A stretch of 64,000 nucleotides of DNA from Georgfuchsia toluolica (GTDB lineage: Bacteria; Pseudomonadota; Gammaproteobacteria; Burkholderiales; Rhodocyclaceae): contig NZ_CAJQUM010000001.1 in NCBI RefSeq assembly GCF_907163265.1, positions 124,001 through 188,000 of the forward strand. Reading direction: 5' to 3'. How positions within the stretch are numbered: the stretch's first letter is position 1; every line of letters begins with the position of its first letter. The notes under the pieces are model-generated. The model worked only from the letters and a program-made list of their open reading frames with translations. It was not told the origin of the DNA and searched no databases. Shown piece by piece: positions 19,138 to 27,005 of the stretch. Made by a program: the position numbers and the translations under genes.

Positions 19138-19155
19138 GATTTGAATATTCAAATC
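19138..19155. promoter_or_regulatory. 18-bp perfect palindrome upstream of the DUF4382 gene
   Basis: GATTTGAATATTCAAATC is a perfect palindrome 61 bp before the lipoprotein start, in an AT-rich leader. It looks like a dimeric regulator site. A TGTCGG/CCGACA hairpin and a GACCA/TGGTC hairpin lie just upstream. Confidence 0.45.
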
Positions 19156-19215
19156 GATTCTCAATCCATCGTTCCCGCTAAAGTTCGTCGGGAGCAACGA
19201 AAAAAGGAACAAAAA

Positions 19216-20412
19216 ATGAAACTCTTCAATGGCTACTCGAGAGCATTGACATGGTTTGCGGCTTCGCTGTTTGCCGCCCTTATGGTCGGATGTGGAGGTG
19301 GGGGTGGTGGCGGGGGTGGTGCGGCGTCAGGCACCCTGGGCGTATCCCTGACCGATGCGCCATCCTGCGGCTTTGATGCGGTGAATGTGACTGTCGTCAA
19401 AGTGCGGGTTCACCAGAGCAGTTCTGCTTCTGATACCGATGCCGGCTGGACCGATATAACGTTGAATCCGGCGCGGAAAATCAATCTGCTAAATCTTACC
19501 AACGGAGTACTCGACAACCTTGGCGAAACACCATTGCCGGCGGGACATTACACGCAACTGCGCCTGGTGCTGGACCCGAACACCGCGGCAGGCATGACCA
19601 ACTCCGTTGTTCCCGCGGGCGGGGTCGAGACTCCGCTCATCACCCCGAGCGCGGTGCAAAGCGGGATCAAGCTGATCAATGAGTTCGATGTCACATCCGG
19701 GCAGCGTGTCGACCTGGTGCTGGATTTCGACGCTTGCAAGTCAGTCGTGAAACGCGGAAATGGAACCTATGCGCTGAAGCCGGTGATCAAGGTAGTCCCC
19801 TTCGCGGTGAATGGCATTGACGGTTTTGTCGATACAGCATTGCTCGGCAGCAACGTCATGGTCACGGCACAACAGGATGGCACTGTAGTGCAGACTTCGG
19901 CCCCGAATGCACATACCGGCGAATTTTTCCTCGCTCGCCTCGCGCCCGGAAACTACGATGTGGTTCTTACCGCAGACGACCATGCCACGGCAGTTATCGC
20001 CGCAGTGCCGGTGGCGAGCACCACCAGTACTGTCAACGTCAGCGATAACGTGACGCCGATCACGCTGCCGGCGTCTGCCACCCACGTCGTCAGCGGTGCG
20101 GAAACCTTGAATCCTGCGAGCTCAACCACGACCGCCTACGTGGCAGCAAAACAAACATTCGGCAGTGCTCCGATCGTGACGGTGAAGTCCGTCGCCGCGG
20201 ATGATTCCGCGTCCGGTGCCTATTCACTGACCTTGCCCGTTGACGCGCCACTGCTCGGCCAGTACAGCGCGACGCTCCCAATTGCGCTTGCACCCCAAGT
20301 CAGCGTGGCAGGTCAATACACCATCGAAGCGTCGGCGACAGGCTACCAGACCCAATCGGTCAGCCAGGGCCTTTCAGGCGATGTAACAGTGAACTTTACT
20401 CTGGTGCCGTAA
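19216..20412 (+). CDS. DUF4382-domain lipoprotein
   Basis: This 398-residue exported protein starts MKLFNGYSRALTWFAAS. It has a hydrophobic segment ending in the lipobox MVGC (Cys about 26), then a run of nine Gly and the mature domain GTLGVSLTDAPSCGFDAVNV, typical of DUF4382. The second half (about 200-398) looks like carboxypeptidase-regulatory/Ig-like beta repeats (GEFFLARLAPGNYDVVLTA, SGAYSLTLPV). ATG 19216 follows AAAGGAAC at good spacing. It is monocistronic with a strong terminator. The role is unknown; surface or periplasmic binding is likely. Confidence 0.82.
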   Translation: MKLFNGYSRALTWFAASLFAALMVGCGGGGGGGGGAASGTLGVSLTDAPSCGFDAVNVTVVKVRVHQSSSASDTDAGWTDITLNPARKINLLNLTNGVLDNLGETPLPAGHYTQLRLVLDPNTAAGMTNSVVPAGGVETPLITPSAVQSGIKLINEFDVTSGQRVDLVLDFDACKSVVKRGNGTYALKPVIKVVPFAVNGIDGFVDTALLGSNVMVTAQQDGTVVQTSAPNAHTGEFFLARLAPGNYDVVLTADDHATAVIAAVPVASTTSTVNVSDNVTPITLPASATHVVSGAETLNPASSTTTAYVAAKQTFGSAPIVTVKSVAADDSASGAYSLTLPVDAPLLGQYSATLPIALAPQVSVAGQYTIEASATGYQTQSVSQGLSGDVTVNFTLVP

Positions 20413-20455
20413 ACTAACCCGCGCGAGACAATAAGAATCCGGAGTTGCTCAACAA

Positions 20456-20481
20456 AGCCTCGGCAGCAGCCGGGGCTTTTT
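20456..20481 (+). terminator. Rho-independent terminator after the DUF4382 gene
   Basis: AGCCTCGGC (20456-20464), loop AGCA, GCCGGGGCT (20469-20477), then TTTTT. One G-T pair in a 9-bp stem. It lies 44 nt after the stop. Confidence 0.85.
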
Positions 20482-20572
20482 CTTGCCTGAGGCTTTCCGG
20501 TCTTCCATGTCCCGGCCTGATCGCGTCGCAGCCCTCTCACGGCAATCTGGACCATTCCCCTTGAAACTCGGA

Positions 20573-20887
20573 CTATGACTTGAAGCCGCGAAGGCACTGG
20601 CGATGGGCTTTGCCGCGCTTGTCCTTGCAGGCCTGCTCTGCCGCCTGCCGCGTCTCACACTGAATCGCATTCGGCGCGTGGCTGCAATCCGGTGGCGGCA
20701 TTGCTTCACGGAGGCAGGCACCGCGGGCCTGCCCCTGCAGGCTGCTACAGGCTTCGCGGGCGGCTTGCAGCGCCGCGCAGCGGCGCGGGTCGCGGGCAAT
20801 GCTGCAATCTGCCTCGTTGCCGAAAGCGATGCCGTATGGCGTCGCGATGACGATGCCGAACAAACAACAGAAAAACAGACGTTTCAT
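20573..20887 (-). CDS. Secreted Cys-rich protein with an internal duplication
   Basis: A 104-residue protein. MKRLFFCCLFGIVIATPYGIAFG looks like a signal peptide, and NEADC would start the mature part. The mature part is two copies of the same pattern, each C-x8-C-x9-C-x10-C, beginning at DCSIARDP and DCSHAPNA. Eight evenly spaced cysteines suggest four disulfides or a metal site in the periplasm. I chose ATG 20887 because GGAGA lies 8 nt upstream and the signal peptide starts there. I do not recognise a named family. It is convergent with the lipoprotein gene. Confidence 0.72.
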   Translation of the reverse strand: MKRLFFCCLFGIVIATPYGIAFGNEADCSIARDPRRCAALQAAREACSSLQGQARGACLREAMPPPDCSHAPNAIQCETRQAAEQACKDKRGKAHRQCLRGFKS

Positions 20888-20978
20888 GGTTGCGGTCTCC
20901 AGGGGAAAGCGTTGCTGTGACAATATCATAACCCGTGTCGATATTGGCTGATGGCCGCATCTCGGCTATAGTGCCGTG

Positions 20979-22763
20979 ATGAATAAAGTTCTCGAATCGG
21001 CAGTACCCAAGGAGCATCGTCTCACCCTGATCGAGGTGCTGGACGCGCTTGTCGCCGGCGGCTTGGTGGCGGCTGATGCCGGCGAGAAATTCAAGCAGGA
21101 GCGGCGCTACTTCAAAGGCGATTCCCACCCGCTGACCATCATCGCCGAACAGCGCTGGAAATCACTCAAATTGCCGCACAAGGTGCTTGATCTCGAAACG
21201 CTGACGCAGTGGCTCGCCGAATGGGTGAACATGGCTTACTTCCACGTTGACCCGCTCAAGATCAATTTCTCGGCAGTGACCGAGGTGATGAGCAATGCTT
21301 ATGCCGTACGCTTCCGCGTCCTGCCGGTGGAAGTGCGGCAGGATGAAGTGGTGATCGCCACGGCCGAACCGTTCCAGCGCGCCTGGGAGGCTGAACTCAA
21401 GTCGATCCTGCGCAACAAGGAGATTCGCCGCGTCATCGCCAATCCCAATGACATCGCGCGCTATCAGGTCGAGTTCTACAACCTGGCCAAGTCGATCAAG
21501 GGCGCGGCGAGCAAGGCGGAATCAGGCAGCGGCAGCAACTTCGAGCAATTGGTCGAACTGGGCAAAACCAACAAGCAGTTCGATGCCAACGATCAGCACA
21601 TCGTCCGCATTGTCGACTGGCTGTGGCAGTATGCATTCGACCAACGCGCTTCGGATATTCATGTCGAACCGCGGCGCGAATTCGGTGTCGTGCGCTTCCG
21701 TATCGACGGTATTCTGCATCAGGTCTATCAGATCCCGATTTCGGTGCTGAATGCGATGACCAGCCGCATCAAGATTCTCGGCCGCATGGATGTGGTCGAG
21801 CGGCGCCGCCCCCAGGACGGGCGCATCAAGACGCGGACCCCGGACGGGCAGGAAGTCGAGTTGCGGTTATCGACCCTGCCGACGGCCTTCGGCGAAAAGC
21901 TGGTGATGCGGATTTTCGACCCCGATGTGCTGGTGAAGGACTTCACCGATCTTGGTTTCGGCGAAGACGACCTTGTGCGCTGGCGGCAAATGACCGTGCA
22001 GCCCAATGGCATCATTCTCGTCACCGGCCCGACCGGTTCGGGCAAGACGACCACGCTGTACACCACGCTCAAGCAACTGGCCACCGAGGATGTGAATGTG
22101 TGCACCCTGGAAGACCCGATCGAAATGGTCGAACCTTCCTTCAACCAGGTGCAGGTGCAGGCCGATATCGGCATGGGTTTCGCCGAAGGGATACGCGCAT
22201 TGATGCGGCAGGACCCGGACATCATCATGGTCGGCGAAATCCGCGATCTTGAAACCGCCAACATGGCGATCCAGGCGGCACTCACCGGCCACCTGGTGTT
22301 ATCCACACTGCATACAAACGATGCCCCGACGGCGATCACGCGCCTGCTCGATCTTGGCGTTCCCTATTACCTGATACAGACTACCGTGCTCGGCGTCATG
22401 GCGCAGCGACTGATACGCACGCTGTGCCCGAAGTGCAAGCAGGCTGCCGGTCTGCGCGAGGAAGACGAGATCGCCTGGAACGGCATGGTGGCGCCGTGGA
22501 AATCGGCCAAGCCGACGACGCTGTATCGTCCGGTCGGCTGTCTCGACTGCCGCCGTACCGGCTATCAGGGCCGTATGGGGCTCTATGAAATATTTACCAT
22601 GACGCCGGAAATCCGCAAGCGTATCGATGAACATACGGACCTTGCCGCCGTGCGCGAACAGGCGTTGCGCGAGGGCATGAAACCGCTGCGCATTTCCGGC
22701 GCGCGGAAAGTCGCCGCCGGTCTCACCACCATCGAGGAAGTGCTCAAGGTCACGCCCTCGTAA
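20979..22763 (+). CDS. GspE/PulE/PilB-type secretion ATPase (orphan)
   Basis: This 594-residue AAA-type ATPase drives type II secretion or type IV pilus assembly. An N-terminal MshEN-like region precedes ASDIHVEPRR (about 221-230), Walker [11 protein letters not shown] (about 350-359), the Asp box VCTLEDP, Walker B DPDIIMVGEIRD, and a four-Cys zinc site in CPKCK (about 482) and CLDCRRTGYQGR (about 521). ATG 20979 is preferred; GTG 20976 is adjacent. No other secretion or pilus genes are near, so its partners lie elsewhere. Confidence 0.9.
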   Translation: MNKVLESAVPKEHRLTLIEVLDALVAGGLVAADAGEKFKQERRYFKGDSHPLTIIAEQRWKSLKLPHKVLDLETLTQWLAEWVNMAYFHVDPLKINFSAVTEVMSNAYAVRFRVLPVEVRQDEVVIATAEPFQRAWEAELKSILRNKEIRRVIANPNDIARYQVEFYNLAKSIKGAASKAESGSGSNFEQLVELGKTNKQFDANDQHIVRIVDWLWQYAFDQRASDIHVEPRREFGVVRFRIDGILHQVYQIPISVLNAMTSRIKILGRMDVVERRRPQDGRIKTRTPDGQEVELRLSTLPTAFGEKLVMRIFDPDVLVKDFTDLGFGEDDLVRWRQMTVQPNGIILVTGPTGSGKTTTLYTTLKQLATEDVNVCTLEDPIEMVEPSFNQVQVQADIGMGFAEGIRALMRQDPDIIMVGEIRDLETANMAIQAALTGHLVLSTLHTNDAPTAITRLLDLGVPYYLIQTTVLGVMAQRLIRTLCPKCKQAAGLREEDEIAWNGMVAPWKSAKPTTLYRPVGCLDCRRTGYQGRMGLYEIFTMTPEIRKRIDEHTDLAAVREQALREGMKPLRISGARKVAAGLTTIEEVLKVTPS

Positions 22764-22846
22764 GAGGACTCAAATGATGGGGCCGAGTTCGACCGGGAAC
22801 TGAGTTTTAAACCTTGAAACCGCAGTAGTTTGAATATCGAAAATCC

Positions 22847-22960
22847 GCTCATCCTTCGACAGGCTCAGGACGAACGGATTTTCTTTGCGTCACCTGCTGG
22901 GTGATTCTACCGTTCGCCCTGAGCAGCCCGCGCAGCGGGCGTGTCGAAGGGCTTGCCCGT
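22847..22960. repeat. Interspersed palindromic repeat pair after the GspE-like gene
   Basis: GCTCATCCTTCGACAGGCTC and AGGACGAACGG are followed by CCGTTCGCCCTGAGCAGCCC, GCGCAGCGGGC and GTGTCGAAGGGC. The halves are inverted relative to each other. Words are shared with 9781 and 18761. It is noncoding and fills most of the space between two convergent genes (22764-23026). Confidence 0.7.
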
Positions 22961-23026
22961 GGGCAACTGAGGTTTTTGTGTTGAAATGCAGCCAATCCGG
23001 TATCGCCAAGGCGCGCCGTCCCCAAT

Positions 23027-23458
23027 CTATAGCTTCGTTAGCTTCTGGGGTTTACTATTGCGCTGTGTAGCCTGAATGGCCTTTTCAATCTGGGCAACGA
23101 TTTCTGTTGCAGTCGATGAGTCGACTAGAAAGCTGCCCTTCATCTTGGCCACCGCGGTTAGCTGTGTGGTGGTAGCAGTAAGCGCTTCAATTTCAATTTC
23201 GATGTTACGGTCACCCGCCTTCGCATTGATCCGTTCGCCCTGGGCCACCTTTTCGGTCGAACCCAAAGTCATGGACATTTGTTTCAGGGCCAGTCGTGCC
23301 GCAACGCTTACTTTTGGCAACGGTTCGCTAAAGGTGCGATGCACATATCCACTGAGTCGATGTTGCGCGGCAGCGCCACCCCCGATGCTGGCTGCCGTGA
23401 AAGCAATTGGGGCACAAGCGGACAGCGCAAACAGAAGCAGGATCGGTGTGAGTTTCAT
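23027..23458 (-). CDS. DUF3568-type small lipoprotein
   Basis: A 143-residue protein starting MKLTPILLLFALSAC with a lipobox (L-S-A-C, Cys about 15). A short Gly/Ala-rich segment follows, then a compact alpha/beta domain (SVAARLALKQMSMTLGSTE) as in the DUF3568 family. It would be anchored to the inner leaflet of the outer membrane. A start four codons earlier is possible but less signal-like. The function of the family is unknown. It is monocistronic. Confidence 0.72.
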   Translation of the reverse strand: MKLTPILLLFALSACAPIAFTAASIGGGAAAQHRLSGYVHRTFSEPLPKVSVAARLALKQMSMTLGSTEKVAQGERINAKAGDRNIEIEIEALTATTTQLTAVAKMKGSFLVDSSTATEIVAQIEKAIQATQRNSKPQKLTKL

Positions 23459-23667
23459 AGGATGCGGCAACGTATCATGGGCCTATCCTTGGTATCGAGC
23501 ACATTCAAATACCAATTGCCAATAAACTCACGTTCTGCACGAGTCTTTTGGCTGCCGCTATAACAGCGAACGCAAGATAATCGGTGTCCGGGCTATATGC
23601 CCAATAATGGCCAGAAACGAAAGCTTGATAGTGCGTTCAAAAGTGTTTAAAAGCAGAAAGAGCCAGG

Positions 23668-24252
23668 ATGACACCCGAGAGAATAAAAGCCGCAGAAAAG
23701 TTTGGCGCTGCCTTACACGATCTTACTAACGAAGTAGAGATGTGGCAGACCAATAAGAATCGAGCCGCCGCAGCTTCCTTCGGTATTGCACTGGACCACC
23801 ACGCGGCGATAGTGTTCCTTATGAAGAACACGTTTTATTCGTCGAGCTTTGCGTTGTTGCGGATACTCTTCGAAACCTACTTGCGTGGGCTTTGGCTGAA
23901 GCATTGTGCTACCGACGCGCAGGTGTCGGGATTCTTTCGAGGAGACGAACCACCTAAAACGATGATCGTAGAAATCGAGTCCACTGAGGCGTTCAAGAGC
24001 GGGGTTCTATCGCGTATCAAAAAAGCTAATTGGAATGCTATGTGCGATTTTACGCATACCGGTGGGCTCCATCTTCAACGGTGGCAATCACAAGATGCGG
24101 TTGAACCGACATTTGAACCAGACGAACTAGAAGAATGTCTGAATTGTGCTGAGTTATTCGGAGTAATGGCTGGGTTAGAGCTCGTTCAACTGAGCAAGTC
24201 TGGCTCTGATGGAGCTGACGTTCTGCAATTGATGAAGAGTAGATGGCCGTAA
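23668..24252 (+). CDS. Hypothetical protein, DUF6988-like
   Basis: A 194-residue, mostly helical, soluble protein without signal or membrane segments. It begins MTPERIKAAEKFGAALHDL and has a central FALLRILFETYLRGLWLKHC segment and an H-T-G-G-LHLQRW motif (about 130-140). The pattern resembles DUF6988 proteins, which are scattered singletons of unknown role. The base composition is less GC-rich than its neighbours and flanks contain no partner genes, suggesting acquisition. The spacers on both sides (about 200 and 160 bp) show nothing clear. Confidence 0.6.
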   Translation: MTPERIKAAEKFGAALHDLTNEVEMWQTNKNRAAAASFGIALDHHAAIVFLMKNTFYSSSFALLRILFETYLRGLWLKHCATDAQVSGFFRGDEPPKTMIVEIESTEAFKSGVLSRIKKANWNAMCDFTHTGGLHLQRWQSQDAVEPTFEPDELEECLNCAELFGVMAGLELVQLSKSGSDGADVLQLMKSRWP

Positions 24253-24416
24253 CAGCTCTCATGCAAACGTTGAACGTCTGCAAATTAGCAGCCATGAAGT
24301 CCGGTTTGGGCACTTCGGAGACATAGCGGTTTCTGGAGTTCTGAGGGAATCAAGGCGAATCCGCCGCACCATAACATGCCATCACAATATCAATCACGAA
24401 TTGCCGGTGGCCCTTA

Positions 24417-25586
24417 TTATTTGCTCAATTGCCGCATTGCCCGCTCCAGCCCGGCCAGCGTGAGCGGGAACATGCGTTTGTCCATGATGTCGTCGATCAA
24501 GTTGATCGACTGGCGGTATTCCCACAGGCGTTCCGGTTCGGGGTTGAGCCAGGTTGCCGAGGGGTAATGATCCAGTAGCCGCTGCAGCCAGACTGCGCCG
24601 GGCTCTTCGTTGCTGTATTCGATGGAGCCATTGGAGTGGGTAATCTCATAGGGGCTCATGGTGGCGTCGCCGACAAAGATGAGCTTGTAGTCATGGCCGA
24701 ACTTGTGCATGACATCCCACAAGGGAAATTTCTCGGACCAGCGCAGATGATTATTGCGCCAGACGAAGTCGTACACGCAGTTGTGGAAGTAAAAGTATTC
24801 GAGATGCTTGAATTCCGACTTGGCTGCGGAAAACAATTCTTCGCAGACTTTGATGTGGTCGTCCATCGAACCGCCGACGTCGAGAAACAGCAGCACCTTG
24901 ATCTTGTTGTGGCGCTCGGGCCGCATGCGCAGGTCGAGCCAGCCGGCGTTCCTCGCCGTGTCGCGGATGGTGCCGTCGAGATCGAGTTCCTCGGCCGCGC
25001 CCTCGCGGGCGAAACGACGCAGGCGCCGCAACGCCACCTTGATGTTGCGCGTGCCGAGTTCGACGGAATCGTCGAGATTGCGGAATTCGCGCTGCTGCCA
25101 TACTTTCACCGCGCTGCGGTTCTGCGATTGGCCGCCGACGCGGATGCCTTCCGGGTGGTAACCGCCGTTGCCGAAGGGGCTGGTGCCACCGGTGCCGATC
25201 CACTTGCTGCCGCCGTGATGGGCTTCCTTCTGTTCCGCCAGCCGCTTGGCGAACTCTTCCATCAGTTTGTCCCAGCCGAGTTTTTCGAGAGCGTTTTTTT
25301 CTTCCGGCGTGAGATGTTTTTGCGCCATCGCCTTCAGCCATTCTTCGGGCAGGTCGACATCGAAGCCGGGCAGGGCGGTGATGCCTTTGAAGTATTCGCC
25401 GAAGGCCTGGTCGTATTTGTCGTAATTCGCTTCGTTCTTGATCAGGCAGGTGCGCGACAGGTAGTAGAAGTCGTCGATGCTGTGGCCGCCGACGCGCGCC
25501 TGCAGGGCCTCGATCAACGTCAGGTATTCGCGCGTCGATACCGGCAGCTTGCGCTGCTTGAGATGCAGAAAAAAATCGATCAGCAT
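24417..25586 (-). CDS. VWA-domain protein, CoxE-like
   Basis: This 389-residue cytosolic protein has a conserved N-terminal region (MLIDFFLHLKQRKLPVSTRE) and a C-terminal von Willebrand A domain. A modified MIDAS motif reads FLDVGGSMDDH (about 226-236, D-x-G-x-S). Such proteins act with a MoxR AAA ATPase in metal-cofactor or complex maturation; the MoxR gene lies upstream on the same strand, 239 bp away. No target enzyme such as a CO dehydrogenase is nearby. The spacer holds a repeat, so the pair may be cotranscribed. Confidence 0.85.
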   Translation of the reverse strand: MLIDFFLHLKQRKLPVSTREYLTLIEALQARVGGHSIDDFYYLSRTCLIKNEANYDKYDQAFGEYFKGITALPGFDVDLPEEWLKAMAQKHLTPEEKNALEKLGWDKLMEEFAKRLAEQKEAHHGGSKWIGTGGTSPFGNGGYHPEGIRVGGQSQNRSAVKVWQQREFRNLDDSVELGTRNIKVALRRLRRFAREGAAEELDLDGTIRDTARNAGWLDLRMRPERHNKIKVLLFLDVGGSMDDHIKVCEELFSAAKSEFKHLEYFYFHNCVYDFVWRNNHLRWSEKFPLWDVMHKFGHDYKLIFVGDATMSPYEITHSNGSIEYSNEEPGAVWLQRLLDHYPSATWLNPEPERLWEYRQSINLIDDIMDKRMFPLTLAGLERAMRQLSK

Positions 25587-25645
25587 GATGGTTTTCAGCT
25601 ACTGGTAGAGCAACACAGTGATGTCGAAACATGCAATAAGTGACC

Positions 25646-25754
25646 GTCATTCCGGACGCCGCGTCTGCGGCAAGCCGGAATCCAGCGACTTTTTAAGACC
25701 CTGGATTCCCGCTCCCCGACTAAAGCATTCGGGGACAGGCTCCGCGGGAATGAC
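25646..25754. repeat. GTCATTCC...GGAATGAC inverted repeat
   Basis: GTCATTCC (25646-25653) and GGAATGAC (25747-25754) bound a 109-bp unit that also contains CGCGTCTGCGGC, CCGGAATCCAG, CTGGATTCCCGC and TCCGCGGGAA. This is the widespread proteobacterial intergenic repeat of that form. It lies between the VWA and MoxR genes. Confidence 0.7.
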
Positions 25755-25825
25755 CAAAGGGAATCCTCGTGGGATGACGTTTCAAAATTAACGTGTCTCG
25801 ACACTAGGATTCCATCACTGAAACT

Positions 25826-26668
25826 TTAGCGGCCCTGTGCGGCCATGAACATCAGGCGCTCGAACAGATGCACGTCCTGCTCATTCTTGAGCAGGGCGCC
25901 ATGCAGCGGCGGTATCGCAATCTTGCGGTCGGTGGAGCGCAGAGCTTCCGGCGGAATGTCTTCGGCCATCAGCAGCTTGAGCCAGTCGATCAGTTCCGAA
26001 GTCGAGGGCTTCTTCTTCAGTCCGGGTACGTCGCGCAAGTTGAAGAATACTTCCAGAGCTTCACGCAGCAGCGTTTTCTTGATGTCGGGGAAATGTACGT
26101 TGACGATCCTGGTCATCGTCTCCTTGTCGGGGAAACGAATGTAGTGGAAGAAGCAGCGGCGCAGAAAGGCGTCGGGCAGTTCCTTCTCGTTGTTCGAGGT
26201 GATGAAAACCAGCGGTCGTTGTTTGGCGCGCACCGTCCGCTGCGTCTCATAGACATGAAACTCCATGCGGTCGAGTTCGCGCAGCAGGTCGTTCGGAAAC
26301 TCGATGTCGGCTTTGTCGACTTCGTCGATCAGGATCACGTTTTGCGTGTCGGCCTCGAAGGCCTGCCACAACACGCCGGGCACGATGTAGTTGGCGATGT
26401 CCTTGACCCTGTCGTCGCCGAGTTGCGAATCGCGCAGGCGCGACACTGCGTCGTACTCATAGAGGCCCTGCTGCGCCTTGGTGGTGGATTTGACGTGCCA
26501 TTGCAGCAATGGCAGATTCAGCGCGCTGGCGACCTCCTCGGCGAGCATGGTTTTGCCGGTGCCGGGTTCGCCCTTGATGAGCAGCGGACGTTGCAGGGTG
26601 ATGGCGGCATTCACTGCCATCATGAGGTCAGGTGTAGCGATATAAGTGGAACTGCCGGTAAATTCCAT
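25826..26668 (-). CDS. MoxR-family AAA+ ATPase
   Basis: This 280-residue AAA+ chaperone-like ATPase has Walker A GEPGTGKTML (about 32-41), Walker B VILIDEVDKAD (about 94-104) and sensor 1 FITSNNEKELP. Start choice: MEFTGSSTYIATPDL is the family N-terminus, so ATG 26668 is preferred; a TTG 11 codons earlier (26701) is open. It is upstream of the VWA partner, the usual pairing in which the ATPase remodels a client with the VWA protein as adaptor. The client is not known. Confidence 0.87.
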   Translation of the reverse strand: MEFTGSSTYIATPDLMMAVNAAITLQRPLLIKGEPGTGKTMLAEEVASALNLPLLQWHVKSTTKAQQGLYEYDAVSRLRDSQLGDDRVKDIANYIVPGVLWQAFEADTQNVILIDEVDKADIEFPNDLLRELDRMEFHVYETQRTVRAKQRPLVFITSNNEKELPDAFLRRCFFHYIRFPDKETMTRIVNVHFPDIKKTLLREALEVFFNLRDVPGLKKKPSTSELIDWLKLLMAEDIPPEALRSTDRKIAIPPLHGALLKNEQDVHLFERLMFMAAQGR

Positions 26669-26877
26669 GGCGGGCGGGGGGAAATGATTAGCGATAGGCA
26701 ATTATCGCCCGAATTAACCCAATCATTGAAGTTGTTGCCAGGACAGATTTCGAAATGCTGTTTTCCTGATATTGATCAACTACCGCACATGCCCACACCC
26801 CATGAGTGGTGTTACGGTGAGATAAGTCAGCCCGGTTCAGGGGCGGCACTGGGCTTATCAGGTAAAATTACAAGTTC

Positions 26878-26962
26878 GCGAAGGTGGCGGAATTGGTAGA
26901 CGCACTGGATTTAGGTTCCAGCGGGGAAACCTGTAAGGGTTCGAGTCCCTTCCTTCGCACCA
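26878..26962 (+). tRNA. tRNA-Leu(UAG)
   Basis: An 85-nt class II tRNA with acceptor GCGAAGG pairing with CCTTCGC, encoded CCA, and anticodon stem CTGGA/TCCAG (26905-26909, 26917-26921). The loop TTTAGGT gives anticodon UAG (26912-26914), reading CUA-type Leu codons. It has a short variable arm and the T loop GGTTCGAGTCC. It lies just before tig, as often in betaproteobacteria. A TAAAAT box is at 26863-26868. Confidence 0.97.
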
Positions 26963-27005
26963 TATCAACCGCCACTGCACATATAACAGCCTTTCGGGAA
27001 ATTCT

